A DNA stretch of 64,000 nt from Pristionchus mayeri (GCA_036245805.1 BTRK01000003.1:11222001-11286000), one strand, 5' to 3'; counted from the stretch's first letter, positions 1-12,378 are shown. Notes: generated by a model not told the origin, from the letters alone. Numbers and translations: made by a program.

Positions 1-556
1 AACTCTCTCGTATTTGCACGCTCTCTCGTCTCTCTAACCGACGAAAGAGTGTGTGAAGTTGAGAGAGTCAGACCACTGCTCGCACAAATTCAGATCAGAA
101 AAGTTCTAGACCGGTGATTTCGTGCTGTTCATAACCAATTTAATGATATTCAAGATCCATCCTACGGTGGTAGATTGCAAATATAATAATTAAATTATGA
201 TTGTTCACTTCGTCTAGGCTCTTGAAATGATAGTGCAACGCATGTGTTTGCTCGCAATATTATTCCTCGCAGGGACTGCAGCTGCTGCGAGAAGCTCACC
301 AACTGCAGCAGGCTCAGCACCGCCGAATGAATGACTACAATTGATGTTCTGCTTTTTAACCCGTAGACATATTGCCACTGTAAGATTGCGTCTTCATAAT
401 CTCGGTAAATTGACACTCAATGTTCGGGAAGCTAATCCCTCATCGTTGGATGCGTAAAACAATATCAGAAATGTCATTGTTATAATCGACATCTAGTCAG
501 CCACATTTACTCCTACCGCATCTTCTCCCGCCCTCAACAACGCCAGCTTCATGATT
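1..556 (+). repeat. Dispersed repeat family, exon-like modules E1 and E2
   Basis: No gene recognised. Two stretches are shared with other places in the window. Module E1 (about 255-340) reads as a Gln/Leu-rich peptide with QLLREA and is repeated near 5515-5620. Module E2 (about 511-600) reads as a Ser/Pro/Thr-rich peptide with GGATT and recurs at 5765-5870 and 8395-8510, with a more diverged version inside each palindrome arm. E2 is followed by a GT-type donor-like site. The family looks like duplicated, decayed exons of an unrecognised gene or a low-copy transposon. Stop codons and frame differences between copies argue against a functional gene here. Confidence 0.5.
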
Positions 557-1204
557 TCGTCTGCGGCTGGTGGAGCGACGACCACGACCGGCACACGTCG
601 TTTGCCATGAAGGTACGGTAGGATGTGCCATACTACAGTATTTCTTCAAAGTGTTTCCACATTACTCGCCCTATCAAACCCAGTAATACAAATCACCCTT
701 TATTATCATGACCATACCTCCAACATTTCTCTTCAAATGTGAATTTTCAGTATATGATTGTTTCTTAACGCACCATCAAATATACTCGTAGCGTTTAGTT
801 CATTAGTCATGCTCAATGCACATATTTATTCCATAATCCCCACTTAAACGGTAATTTGTCGTCAATAGTCGAATGATTATTGATTTATCCTCATTATCGA
901 ATACGAATCGGGAATTCAGAGAACCCGTTGGTTACCTAACACAATTAAAGCCTGAAAATTACAGGCGCTGGCCTAACCGAATTGTTGCTCTCGAAATCGA
1001 ATCTGCTCGACAGTACGACAGCAATACTGGCCAATGAAGGGTGAGTATATTGATTGGAGACAATATTTATTAATAGAGTGAGTAGCACTGACATCGTTGA
1101 TTCATTCTCGAAATATAGAAATACCAGCCGATCGCGCGCTCCCCGGCGCGCGCAATCGACTGGCGTGCAACGGGATGTGTTCTTAGCCTTCGTTTTATTT
1201 ATTT

Positions 1205-1733
1205 CGGATGCAAAATCTATCTCTCAAACTTCCTTAACATTTCCATCTCCCTCTCAACTCTCTCCCTACCCCCCCCCCCCACCACCCTCCTTCTCTCTCT
1301 CTCCTTCTCTCCTTCTCTCCTTCTCTCTCCGTCTCCACCCTCTCCTTCTGTTTCTCTCCCCCCCTCCCTTTCTCTCTCTCTCAACTCTCCTTCTCTCCCT
1401 CTCTCCATCTCTCATTATCTCTCTCCCTCTCCCCCCTCCCCCTCTCTCCCTCTCTTTCCCTCTATCATTATATCATTCTCTTCCTCTCTCTCCCTCTCTC
1501 CCTCTCTCCCTCTCATTCTCTCTCTCATCTCTCCTTCTCCCGCTCTCCGTCTCTCTCTCCCTCCCCCCCTCCCCCTCTCTACTTTTCTCTCCCGATCTCC
1601 TTCGATCCCTCTCTCTCCCTCTCTTTCCCTCTATCATTCTATCCGTCTCTCCCTCTCTCCCTCTCTCCCTCTCTCCCTCTCTCTCCTCTCCCTCTCTCCC
1701 TCTCTATCCCTCTCTCCCTCTCTTTCCCTCTTT
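1205..1733. repeat. CT-rich polypyrimidine microsatellite, copy A
   Basis: Almost uninterrupted C and T on the plus strand, mostly CTCTCCCT-like units with a pure C run near 1269-1280. Such mirror-symmetric polypyrimidine DNA can adopt triplex (H-DNA) structure; that is inference. Confidence 0.95.
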
Positions 1734-2399
1734 CCTCGTCTGCGGCTGGTGGAGCGACGATCACGACCGGCACACGTCGTTTGCCATGAAGGTACGGTAG
1801 GATGTGCCATACTACAGTATTTCTTCAAAGTGTTTCCACATTACTCGCCCTATCAAACCCAGTAATACAAATCACCCTTTATTATCATGACCATACCTCC
1901 AACATTTCTCTTCAAATGTGAATTTTCAGTATATGATTATTTCTTAACGCACCATCAAATATACTCGTAGCGTTTAGTTCATTAGTCATGCTCAATGCAC
2001 ATATTTATTCCATAATCCCACTTAAACGGTAATTTGTCGTCAATAGTCGAATGATTATTGATTTATCCTCATTATCGAATACGAATCGGGAATTCAGAGA
2101 ACCCGTTGGTTACCTAACACAATTAAAGCCTGAAAATTACAGGCGCTGGCCTAACCGAATTGTTGCTCTCGAAATCGAATCTGCTCGACAGTACGACAGC
2201 AATACTGGCCAATGAAGGGTGAGTATATTGATTGGAGACAATATTTATTAATAGAGTGAGTAGCACTGACATCGTTGATTCATTCTCGAAATATAGAAAT
2301 ACCAGCCGATCGCGCGCTCCCCGGCGCGCGCAATCGACTGGCGTGCAACGGGATGTGTTCTTAGCCTTCGTTTTATTTATTTCGGATGCAAAATCTATC

Positions 2400-3222
2400 T
2401 CTCAAACTTCCTTAACATTTCCATCTCCCTCTCAACTCTCTCCCTACCCCCCCCCCCCCCCCACCACCCTCCTTCTCTCTCTCGCCTTCTCTCCTTCTCT
2501 CCTTCTCTCTCCGTCTCCACCCTCTCCTTCTGTTTCTCTCCCCCCCTCCCTTTCTCTCTCTCTCAACTCTCCTTCTCTCCCTCTCTCCATCTCTCATTAT
2601 CTCTCTCCCTCTCCCCCCCTCCCCCTCTCTCCCTCTCTTTCCCTCTATCATTATATCATTCTCTTCCTCTCTCTCCCTCTCTCCCTCTCTCCCTCTCATT
2701 CTCTCTCTCATCTCTCCTTCTCCCGCTCTCCGTCTCTCTCTCCCTCCCCCCCTCCCCCCTCTACTTTTCTCTCCCGATCTCCTTCGATCCCTCTCTCTCC
2801 CTCTCTTTCCCTCTATCATTCTATCCGTCTCTCCCTCTCTCCCTCTCTCTCCTCTCCCTCTCTCCCTCTCTATCCCTCTCTCCCTCTCTTTCCCTCTATC
2901 ATTATATCATTCTCTTCCTCTCTCTCCCTCTCTCCCTCTCTCCCTCTCTCCCTCTCATTCTCTCTCTCATCTCTCCTTCTCCCGCTCTCCGTCTCTCTCT
3001 CCCTCCCCCCCTCCCCCTCTCTACTTTTCTCTCCCGATCTCCTTCGATCCCTCTCTCTCCCTCTCTTTCCCTCTATCATTCTATCCTTCTCTCCCTCTCT
3101 CTCTCCCTCTCTCATCTTCCCCGTATCCTTCTCTCTCCCCCCTCTCCTTCTCCCTCTCTCCGTCTATCCTTCTCTCATTCTCAATCCCTCTCTCCCTCTC
3201 TTTCCCTCTATCATTATATAAG
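2400..3222. repeat. CT-rich polypyrimidine microsatellite, copy B (expanded)
   Basis: The same class of tract as copy A but about 300 bp longer, with a C run near 2449-2462 and interspersed TCTATCATT blocks that mark the internal higher-order repeat. It ends abruptly about 40 bp before the 2-kb foldback element. Confidence 0.95.
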
Positions 3223-3261
3223 GGCACTACACCGTATGAGAACTATGACGTCATGCCGCCT

Positions 3262-5255
3262 TTGATATATGAGGCGAATCGCGAGAGAATCGACCATTTG
3301 AGGGGATTAGCGGCGGTAGGAATCAAGTTTGTCCGATCCCGCTAAAATTTTGGCTGTTAGTACTTCAAATGATGCTCTTTCAAACTGCGTCGTCAGAATT
3401 TTGATAACTGACCTCATTGTCGAGATTCAGAAGGCCAAACTTGGGACTATCACTTTTGGACAGTCAAATCGCGCGCACATAAACGATCATAACTTCGTGT
3501 AAAATATAGATAGACGGCCGTTCTTTGTTTCAAATGAAAGCTACCATCATGTTCTACAACTTTACTATTGAGGCCATCATTCCTGGCCTACTCCCCAGTG
3601 CGGGGCGGTCGCGTGCACTAAAAATGGCGTAAATTTGTAAATCGGAAAAACGTATTGGGTTATCATGCTTAAGTTGTAGAGCATACATGTGTCTCACTTC
3701 TCGCCAAAAATTAGGCAAATCGGATTTGGAACAAAAAAAGGGGCTCACTTTTGTCCGGCGACCCCAAAATGTGTTCAAGACAAGAGTACTTCCGTAACTT
3801 CAATTGCCCTCATTTGGGCTCAAAATCGTTCAAAAACATCCAAAACAACATTATAAGTGTCTTCCCCCCATATGATAACACTTCCATTGGTCATGAATGG
3901 TCACACGACCGAAAATTTGAAAATCGGTATTTTGACCAATTTCAGCATGCGCGATGGGCCCAAACGCGCTACATTGGTTGTATAGAATGTAAATACATTC
4001 CTCGAAACAGCTCGAAGAAAAAGGGCTCCTGAAAAGAGGATATTTCGCCTGAAGAATCCTAGGAAAGACGCACAACTGTGCCGCTGGTCAAAATAGACGT
4101 ACATACTCAGCTCATGGATAGAAATGTAGAAAACGATGAGCTAAACATTTCATCTGAAGAAAGTGAGTCTTTATCTTTTCGTTGAAGCGTGCTACAGAGC
4201 CTGGAAGTTGTCAAAGAACGATGAGAAACGTGCGCGGGCGGAGCGCTAAATAGAGGGGAGGGAGAGGGAGGTCAGAGATCGAGAGCGCCAGACGGTTAGA
4301 GCAAGCGCTCTCGGGGGATTCTATCCTATTTCTGGCCAATTTCCAGGCTCTGTAGCACGCTTCAACGAAAAGATAAAGACTCTCTTTCTTCAGATGAAAT
4401 GTTTAGCTCATCGTTTTCTACATTTCTATCCATGAGCTGAGTCTATACGTCTATTTTGACCAGCGGCACAGTTGTGCGTCTTTCCTAGGATTCTTCAGGC
4501 GAAATATCCTCTTTTCAGGAGCCCTTTTTCTTCGAGCTGTTTCGAGGAATGTATTTACATTCTATACAACCAATGTAGCGCGTTTGGGCCCATCGCACAT
4601 GCTGAAATTGGTCAAAATACCGATTCCATTTATGACCAATGGAGGAGCTACAACATGGGGGGTAGATACTTAGAATGTTGTTTTGGATGTTTTTGAATGA
4701 TTTTGAGCCCAAATGAGGGCAATTGAAGTTACGGAAGTACTCTTGTCTTGAACACATTTTGGGGTCGCCGGACAAAAGTGAGCCCCTTTTTTTTGTTCCA
4801 ACTCCGATTTGCCTAATTTTTGGCGAGAAGTGAGACACATGTATGCTCTACAACTTAAGCATGATAACCCAATACGTTTTTCCGATTTACAAATTTACGC
4901 CATTTTTAGTGCACGCGACCGCCCCGCACTGGGGAGTAGGCCAGGAATGATGGCCTCAATAGTAAAGTTGTAGAACATGATGGTAGCTTTCATTTGAAAC
5001 AAAGAACGGCCGTCTATCTTTATTTTAAACGAAGTTATGATCGTTTATGTGTGCGCGATTTGACTGTCGAAAAGTGATAGTCCCAAGTTTGGCCTTCTGA
5101 ATCTCGACAATGAGGTCAGTTATCAACATTCTGACGACGCATTTTGAAAGATCATCATTTGAAGTACTAACAGCCAAAATTTTAGCGGGATCGGACAAAC
5201 TTGATTCCTACCGCCGCGGCGTGGTCGATTCTCTCGCGATTCGCCTCATATCAAT
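3262..5255. mobile_element. Foldback element, about 940-bp arms
   Basis: The left arm (about 3262-4206) is the reverse complement of the right arm (4341-about 5255), with a 134-bp spacer at 4207-4340. The axis follows from mirrored open frames at 3851-4075 and 4472-4696. The arms differ by scattered substitutions and short indels, so this copy is not brand new. No transposase was seen; the arms' open frames are mirror images of one another and match no family I know. Best described as a foldback or long-TIR non-autonomous DNA transposon. Target-site duplication not resolved. Confidence 0.85.
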
Positions 5256-6170
5256 GTACGACTGTGGTTTGCTTACTGTTCTCTGGGGGGCAATAAAAGG
5301 GAGAGGGTCGAGTGCTCGAGAGACTCGATCTCGACTCGATCCAACTAGTAAACAAGTCGACTCGATGAGTCGTTTTTCCCGCCTTAATTACTACGTGGGG
5401 ACATTAAAGACCCTAAGATGAGCTAAGAAGAAGAGGCCGAAGGTTTTTTTATAAACATTATAATCCCCCTGAATATATTTTAGTTTACAGCCTTCGGTCC
5501 AAGTCGGCGACCACCACCGACTGGCAGAATGCAGCTGCTGCAGCTGCTGCGAGAAGCATTCTCGGCGCCACAGAGTGAATGCCGATTTTTGCAGCATATT
5601 AAATTTATTTTTCAATTTTTTGAAACCCTCCAGCACGATTTCGGATTCATAGTTGCAGGATGTTGACAGTCAGTGTTCTGGAATCTAATTCCTCGGGGAG
5701 TGTTCGAATGAAAAATAATAGAAATGAAGATATTTGAACCGACCTCTTCAGCCGCTCTCATTCCTACCTAATCCTGTCCCGCCCTCAACAACGGCCGTTT
5801 TCTGATGTCGAATGCACTTGGAGGAGCAACGATTACGACCTTGCACGCGTCGTTTGACACGATGTCACTCGTTGGATCTGCCATCCTACAGTATTCCTTC
5901 AATTATTCTACTTATGCCCATGCCCTATAAAACAGTAAAACATAGTTGACCTAATACCCGCTATCAACCCTTTTCAAACAATCCTCCTCGCTCATCGCAA
6001 CGTTGCTGCTAATATGCTGCAGACTTTTTGCCAAGTGCAGGCAATGTTCAATCAGCTCAACGACAAGTGCCACCAGTGGCTGGTCAGTAGAATAACCGGA
6101 GGATAACCGGGTATGATATCAGATCAAGGATCGATTGGGTTGGTGCTGAAGTCGCGCATCTTTGGAAGTA
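5256..6170 (+). repeat. Dispersed repeat family, modules E1-E2-E3 in order
   Basis: E1 (about 5515-5620, Gln/Leu-rich), E2 (about 5765-5870) and E3 (about 6003-6100, reading VQAMFNQLNDK then QWLVS) lie in the same order and strand, with intron-like spacing. E3 is also found in the palindrome arms (minus at about 43,700-43,810; plus at about 50,930-51,080). Stop codons interrupt E2. I do not recognise a parent gene. Confidence 0.5.
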
Positions 6171-6212
6171 GGTGAAATTTATGAATAACTAGTCCGGCTG
6201 CCCCCCGCCTTC

Positions 6213-6265
6213 GAGTGATTGCGAAACCTACGTCCTAGCGGAGTAGGTTTCGCAATCACTCGTTT
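6213..6265. repeat. Perfect short hairpin
   Basis: GAGTGATTGCGAAACCTAC and its reverse complement flank a loop of about a dozen bases. Several further TTTCGCAA units follow to about 6330, so the hairpin sits in a small cluster of TTTCGCAA repeats. Likely part of a decayed transposon end. Confidence 0.75.
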
Positions 6266-6389
6266 CGCAACTTGTTGACTTCCCCCTCCATGTTTCGCAA
6301 TTGTTTCGCAATAGTTTCGCAATCCGGACAGACGCACAGACACACACAGCGCTTTATATATAGGTATAGATTGTGCACCACGCAGTAGC

Positions 6390-7965
6390 GAATGGATTAG
6401 TGAATGACTTCATCTAGACTCTTAAATTTATAGAGAAGCGCGTGTGTTGCAGGTTCTCTCACAACAGCTTGCGCCGCGGTAACTGCCCGGCTTCTACCCC
6501 GCAATATATGTAATAGCTGTAGAAGAGGTCATGTGAGTTCCAGAATATCGATTTATTGAACAAATGAATATCGATTGTGACATGCGAAGATATTGGCAAA
6601 ATAGTTCTAGAAAAGTTATGTGAATCTGAAAATATGCAATCACTTGGTGATTTCTTGTTGGGCAGTTGCTATGTAATCCCATGTGAACACGCCGGACAAT
6701 CGACCGTGCACGTTGAAGGTAATGTAAAAATTTAAAGAAGGAGTAACACGAAAAATTGGTTCAGTATGCCGTTCATGGAAGTGATATAAACCAGCAGTCC
6801 TATCATGAATCACTTTATCCGAAGTTTCACAGACGCTCTGAGGCTGTTTACATACGCGCAAAGTTCATTGACGGCGCAGGGTCGTGGCTAGTTCGTACAT
6901 GTTTCACTCACTCTAGATAATTCTTCCCTATTTTTGGGGGTAAATTCGCTACAGTTTCCCCTTGCGAGCGCAATATCTTCGTGGTGGGACTCTCTAGCGT
7001 TCATTCGTGTTACCCCTTCTTAAATCGACAATTTCATAACCATGAATTATTCTCAAAATAGTCCAATCTATCTATTTTCATGCACATGAAATGAACGATT
7101 AACGTTTTCCGACTCTTTAAAAATTCAACTTGCCTATACAGGTATCTAATACACTAATAATAAGGAGGTGTATTAACTTTGTTAATTTTCTATTGGAGCC
7201 ATTCCTTTGACCAAGCGGCGTCTCGCCTACACACAGATGGAAGCGAGAAGGACTGGAGGGCAGCAGAGTCGTCTCAAAGGTTAGAGATAATACAAGGCTA
7301 AGTCCGCTATTATTCGACCTGCTGATATCATTGGTCATGATTTTGAAATTGTTCGCTTCAAACTCAACACGAAAAAAGTCGCCCTTCAATTATTCGTCTT
7401 TGTTGCAACATGGATGAAACATGCTATTTGCTAGTGTAGTTATGGTGCACTTCCAAATGGTCATTTGTGCAAACATCAACATTGTGATCGAATAGATTAT
7501 TTCATATGCCAAATGCATTATGGCTCATTTGCTTAATACAATATTCTTCGAAACATTGCACTTCTCTATTGCAGATGGTCTCCTTGGGAAAGTATGAGCA
7601 GGCAAAGGGAATGGGAAAGTATGAGCAGGCAAAGGGAATGGGAAAGTATGAGCAGGCAAAGGGGAACGGAGAGCAAGTTCCCAACATCGAGAATATCAAC
7701 CTACCGCCCAGTGACTTGTACGTTTTGAGTTTGACATCAATGGTTGTAGTTGGAGAGAATGATGCTGTGAAATGGTTATGTGTTACTAAACAAATTACAA
7801 ATTCTGTTCAACATGGAAGCTTTTTTAGAACGCCAACATTTCTTCAGAAACTTATTAACGTGTTGCATGGAATTCCATTATGGTGATTATGGGAAAATAG
7901 AGACGATTTCATTGCACAATTCCAATTCACAGCCCAATTCCTGGCCGTTCGACCGCCGAGCGAGC
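6390..7965 (+). repeat. Dispersed repeat block with module E4
   Basis: This 1.6-kb block is the diverged reverse complement of about 20,640-21,960. It contains an exon-like module E4 (about 7575-7719) preceded by a good acceptor (TATTGCAG at 7568-7575). E4 encodes a 9-residue unit GKYEQAKGM in about three tandem copies, then a tail with QVPNIE and NLPPSDLY. The matching copy on the minus strand near 20,960-21,040 has a single unit, and a third more decayed copy lies near 9977-10,060. Function unknown. Confidence 0.5.
7586..7664 (+). repeat. 27-bp tandem repeat, three units
   Basis: Three near-identical 27-bp units at 7586, 7613 and 7640, each containing AAGTATGAGCAGGCAAAG. The period is a multiple of three, so an open frame (GKYEQAKGM per unit) is preserved. 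Other copies of the same module in the window have one unit. Confidence 0.95.
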
Positions 7966-8214
7966 GCGTAAGCTCTCAACCATCAAAGGTACTGTTGGAG
8001 TCGTAACGATGTTGAATGGTGTTCAGCATGAATAATAGACTTATGTAATGTTCTTTATTTTGCAGTCCGATTTTCTCATGTCAGCGAGCACGACCGATCT
8101 GTTTTTAAGCATCTGAAAATTAAAATAAAGCATTAAAATGCATTTGATGCAGATGATGTTAAAAACTCTCCTGGTTATGCAGATTCAATACCGCAGTGTT
8201 AGTTCATATTATTA

Positions 8215-8515
8215 CAGTTCAACAACATTGTATTCACATTCTTGAAACCCGACATAATTGATTTCCATAGCACGATTGCGGTTGCACAATCTGGTAATTT
8301 GACAGTCAATGGTCAGGAAGCTGATCTCTTCTCGGCCACGTATCTCAATAACAATAACAAATTGTCTATATTTCACCCGACCTGATCAGCAACTCTTGCT
8401 CCTACCGTATCCTCTCCCGTCATCGATAATGCCCGCTTCCCTATGTATTCATCTCCTGGAGGAGCGACTATCTTGATCCTGCAATCGTCGCTCACCACGG
8501 TATGACGGGATTGAA
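8215..8515 (+). repeat. Dispersed repeat family, further E2 copy
   Basis: The segment at about 8395-8510 matches module E2 of 511-600 and 5765-5870. This copy is open through to a GTATGA donor-like site. It abuts the foldback element starting at about 8525. Confidence 0.5.
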
Positions 8516-8524
8516 AAGTGATAG

Positions 8525-9568
8525 AACAGACTATCTGAGAAAATCAACATATTTGTTCAGCGACTTGGCACAAGCCGAAAATTCGAATTGCTTCTGCCTT
8601 CACCAATAACCGATGAGCATCGCCAGAATTTCGATCCGCATCCGCGCGCGCGGCAGCGCGGATCATGCAAAAAAATACAGTAATCCATGAAATTTCTATA
8701 TCGATCCCAATCGATGTGGCGGTAGGGGCGATGCATTCCTTGACTAATTCTAAGACTTTGTTATGAACGCCGTAATTCGATAATCCCACTCTTATTTCGG
8801 ACAAGAATGCAATTCCCCGGAAATTTTTCAAGAACCCGCAAAAATATTATTGCTGATATAGCTTCCTCTTGAGCCGATACACGCTTTAGAAGAAAGGCGC
8901 GATTTAAAATTTTGTGGAGGGAAGTTAAAATCAATTATAAACGAATTATGGTGTAATGTTTGGGTTACTGTAAGTGAGTGCAAAAGTCGGACGACTTTTC
9001 ACAATTGATGTCACGTAGTCTAAATTCGATTTTCAGGCTCTGTATCACCAATTGGGAAAAGTCGTCCGACTTTTGCACTCACTTACAGTAACTCAAAAAT
9101 TACACCGTAATTAATTCATAATTGATTTTAACTTCCTTCCAGAAAATTTTAAATCGCGCCTTTATACTAAAGTGTATATCGGCTCAAGAGGAAGCTATAT
9201 CAGCAATAATATTTTTGCATGTTCTTGAAAAATTTCTGGGGAATTGCATTCTTGTCCGAAATAAGAGTGGGATTATCGATTTCCGGTGTTAGACGTAATT
9301 GGATCGAGAAACTCCCGGGAGTAAAAAAGTCTTAGAATTAGTCAAGGAATGCATCGCCCCTACCGCCGCATCGATTGGGATCGATATAAAAAATTCATGG
9401 ATTACTGTATTTTTTGCATGATTCGCGCTGCCGCGCGCGCGGGTGCGGATCGAAATTCTGGCGATGCTCGTCGGTTACCCTCGTCGAGGCCGACCTATTG
9501 GTGAAGTCAGAAGCAATCGAATTTTCCGCCTGTGCCAAGTTTATTTCGATTCTCTCAGATAGTGTGTT
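8525..9568. mobile_element. Foldback element, ACTATCT family, copy 1
   Basis: Long imperfect inverted repeat of about 480-bp arms around a centre near 9030. The ends read AGACTATCTGAGA and, reversed, ACACTATCTGAGA. The arms share a GC-rich core (GCGCGCGCGG) and a conserved GGCGGTAGGGGCGATG block. Members of the same family are at 11,298-12,293 and in both palindrome arms. No coding capacity recognised. Confidence 0.85.
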
Positions 9569-11297
9569 ATAGGATGGTCAGATAGAGGGGTTATATGCTA
9601 AGATTTGTTTTCTTGTTCTTATATTCGTTATTTCGATATGATTTTTGAGTTCAGCATGCTCATCGAATCGTTAATCACTCGACTCGAATTATAGTTGTTT
9701 TTTAAAATATTTTTTAAAACTTTTATTATTTTTTTTAAAACTTATTTTATGAAATACAAAAACAACCTTATATTGGGAAAGCAACGACACTGATGGTTAC
9801 ATACCACCTTTGAAGCTAAAATGTTACAGGCGCTGCCGAAAATCAGACTTTCTAACCCAAGTCGGTGGCAAAATATAGTATATTTAGAGTCAACGTTTGA
9901 ATTATTTGTAGTTGTGAGCACGGTCGTCATCCTTTAGTACCCTAATTGTCATAATAATTGACCGTGATGTAATTGCAGATGCTTCTTGGAATGGGCGAGC
10001 CAATGCAGGTGAAGTGCACTTTCCCAACATAACAACAACCTACCGGCCATTAACTTATATGTTTCGATATTATCGTAATAGTCTGGAGGTGAGGAGAGTT
10101 ATGATCGATGATTGCCTTTGATGGGAAAGAAATGACTAATTCTGTACAACAATGGAAATGATATCCAAACAGACCTAATGCAATTTCACAATTTGCAAGG
10201 GTGTTGATTATAGTTGCTCCATAATATAAAAATCAAATTCCCTTCTATAGTTAGAGACCACAAGCCCCGCCCACTCGGAGGGAACTCAGTTTTGAGCAAG
10301 ACCTGCGCCGAGAAATGGCATCGCGAATACTTAACCATTTTGGGCGATCAAGGTCGCTTTCGAAAGGTCTTGGGGCCCTTTATAACATATGTGGGGCGCA
10401 GCTGGATTGGATAGCTTTTAATAGGCGAAAATCGATAAAATATAGTGAGAGCTAGGGAAAATCTTGGTTTTTAAGGGAAATGGAAGGGTTCTGGTATTCG
10501 CATACTGATGCGAATTGGATATTATGTGAAGAATGCATTTAGACGATTTTTAAAGAAATGAAAACGAAAATAGGACGCTTCTCCTGCTTGTCATTTTCGT
10601 TCAACGATTGGGGACGACGCGCGCTGACTGAGTGCAAAGGGGCAGAGTCCGCGCGCGCTCTTTCTTCATGTCTCCCACCCGGCGCGTGTAGAGAGTCGCT
10701 CCCTTGCCTCTCCTCACTGGGGTGAGGCACAGCCCGGAAAGGGCGAAGCCCTGCAAAAAATTTTGGCTATTTGACTGGAGAGGGATCGGAATTGGCTCCG
10801 CCCCCTCTCTCGCCTCGTTTTTTTCTCCCGCTCTCCGTTGACACCTTTTCAAGTACTTTATGAGCTCTAGTGCGATCCTGACAAAAGATATTGACAAACG
10901 GCCAAAAGTATGATCTTATTTGGATTACAGCGGGCAGTTTGAACATAGTTAGGGTGTCATAGCTTCATTTCGGCTATACTCTTTGTGGTCCCTATCTATA
11001 GTGACCATTTCCTTTAGCAGCCCAATGCCTGGTGTGCGAGGCGCGCACTAGTCGTTCGACCGCTGAACAAGCACATGAGCTCACAAATCTGGCGAACTTG
11101 ATGATATCTAGAATTATACCATGCCGTATCGCGTTCAAAATTGCCCCGGCGTTTCGCTCATATAGCATGCTCGTTCGCAGGATCTTGCATTGCATGGAAT
11201 ACCCTGCGCCTATCCCGCAGTGGAAATCGTATCGGCTGAGAAGAATGCGTGAGCGACGATTATTTATTGATTGAATAATTTAATCGAGCAAATATTA
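9569..11297. other. No gene recognised; decayed repeat remnants
   Basis: About 9977-10,060 is a decayed third copy of module E4 (TTGCAG acceptor followed by ATGCTTCTTGGAATGGG). The remainder, including a GC-rich patch at about 10,610-10,720, gave no recognisable protein or RNA. Short open frames on both strands overlap one another and look random. Confidence 0.5.
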
Positions 11298-12293
11298 TAA
11301 CAGACTATCTGAGAGATTCGAAATAGATTTGGCACAGGCCGGAAATTCGAATTCCTTCTGACTTTATAATAGGTCGGCCTCGACGAGGGAAACCGACGAG
11401 CATCGCCGGAAATTCGATCCGCATCCGCGCGCGCGGCGGCGCGGATCTTGAAAAACTACCGTAATCCTCGAAAATTTGTATATCGATCCCAATGACTGCG
11501 GCGGTAGGGGCGCTGAGTTCCTTGACAAATTCTAAGACTTTTTTACTCCGGTGAGTTTTTCGATCAGATTCCATCAAAAGTCAGAAATCGATAATTCCAC
11601 TCTTACCTCATACATTTTTGCAATTCCCCGAAAATTTTTCAAGAAACCTACAATTTTTTTATTTGAGTTTCTGCATAATCTTGTATCGATACGCACTTGA
11701 CTATAAAGGCGCAATTTAAATCCGGCCTTAAGTTAGGTAACGGTAACAAAATATGCATCGAAACCTAATTATGGTGTAAAGAATACTGTAGACGCTTTAT
11801 CCGAATAAGCTTAATTTCCTCTAAATAAAGAAAAATACGCCTCGACATGGGTCCATGGGCTCAATGGACCACATTGGTGAACGAAAATACGTATCTGATT
11901 CGAAACAACGGAATTTTGGAAAATGCGTCTACAGTATTCTTTACACTATTATTCGGTGTCGATGCATATTTTGTTACAGTTACCTAACTTAAGGCCGGAT
12001 TTAAATTGCGCTATTATAATCAAGTGCGTGATCGAAAAACTCCCCAGAGTAAAAAAGTCTTAGAATTTGTCAAGAAACTCAGCGCACCTACTGCCGCAGT
12101 CATTGGTGTCGATATACAAATTTTCGAGGCTTATTGTAGTTTTTTTCAAGATCCGCGCCGCGCGCACGAATGGGGATCGAATTTCTGGCGATGCTCGTCG
12201 GTTTCCCTCGTCGAGGCCGACCTATTGGTAAAGTCAGAAGGAATTCGAATTTCCGGCCTGTGCCAAGTGGCTGAAGAAATATGTTGATTTTCT
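11298..12293. mobile_element. Foldback element, ACTATCT family, copy 2
   Basis: Inverted arms of about 480 bp around a centre near 11,795. The arms share with copy 1 the GCGCGCGCGG core, GGCGGTAGGGGCG, and TTAGAATTTGTCAA or its complement. The left end is intact (AGACTATCTGAGAG); the right end stops short of the expected AGATAGT terminus. It lies immediately beside the last recognisable cct-7 exon and may have truncated that fragment. Confidence 0.85.
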
Positions 12294-12378
12294 GGTAGGT
12301 CATCACCTCGATTACTGTAACCATCATCGTGCTTTTCAGACGGTCTTCTGAGCCAGTCGGCCTCCGTCAAGATTTCAC

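Larger units (their letters stand above)
557..3222. repeat. Tandem duplication, period about 1178 bp
   Basis: Copy A runs from about 557 to 1735 and copy B from about 1736 to 3222. Each unit has about 650 bp of near-identical non-repetitive DNA (for example around 1054 and 2232) followed by a long CT-rich tract. The two units differ by very few bases outside the CT tract, so the duplication is recent. Copy B has a longer tract because an internal block of about 240 bp (2641-2880 against 2881-3090) is itself repeated. Long Ser/Leu/Pro open frames across the tract are composition artefacts. Confidence 0.9.

Noticed and set aside
1054..3221. Long Ser/Leu/Pro-rich open frames and antisense Arg/Glu-rich frames
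   Set aside because: They arise from CT repeats, which lack stop codons; there is no domain and both strands are open at once.
3851..4696. Duplicated small gene encoding MCVFPRILQAKYPLF
   Set aside because: The two frames are the mirrored arms of one foldback element, with no other support for coding.
7586..7664. CRISPR-like array
   Set aside because: Units are directly contiguous with no spacers, and the genome is eukaryotic.
10601..10897. Possible gene in the GC-rich patch
   Set aside because: Open frames on the minus strand overlap in different frames with no recognisable motif or splice structure.
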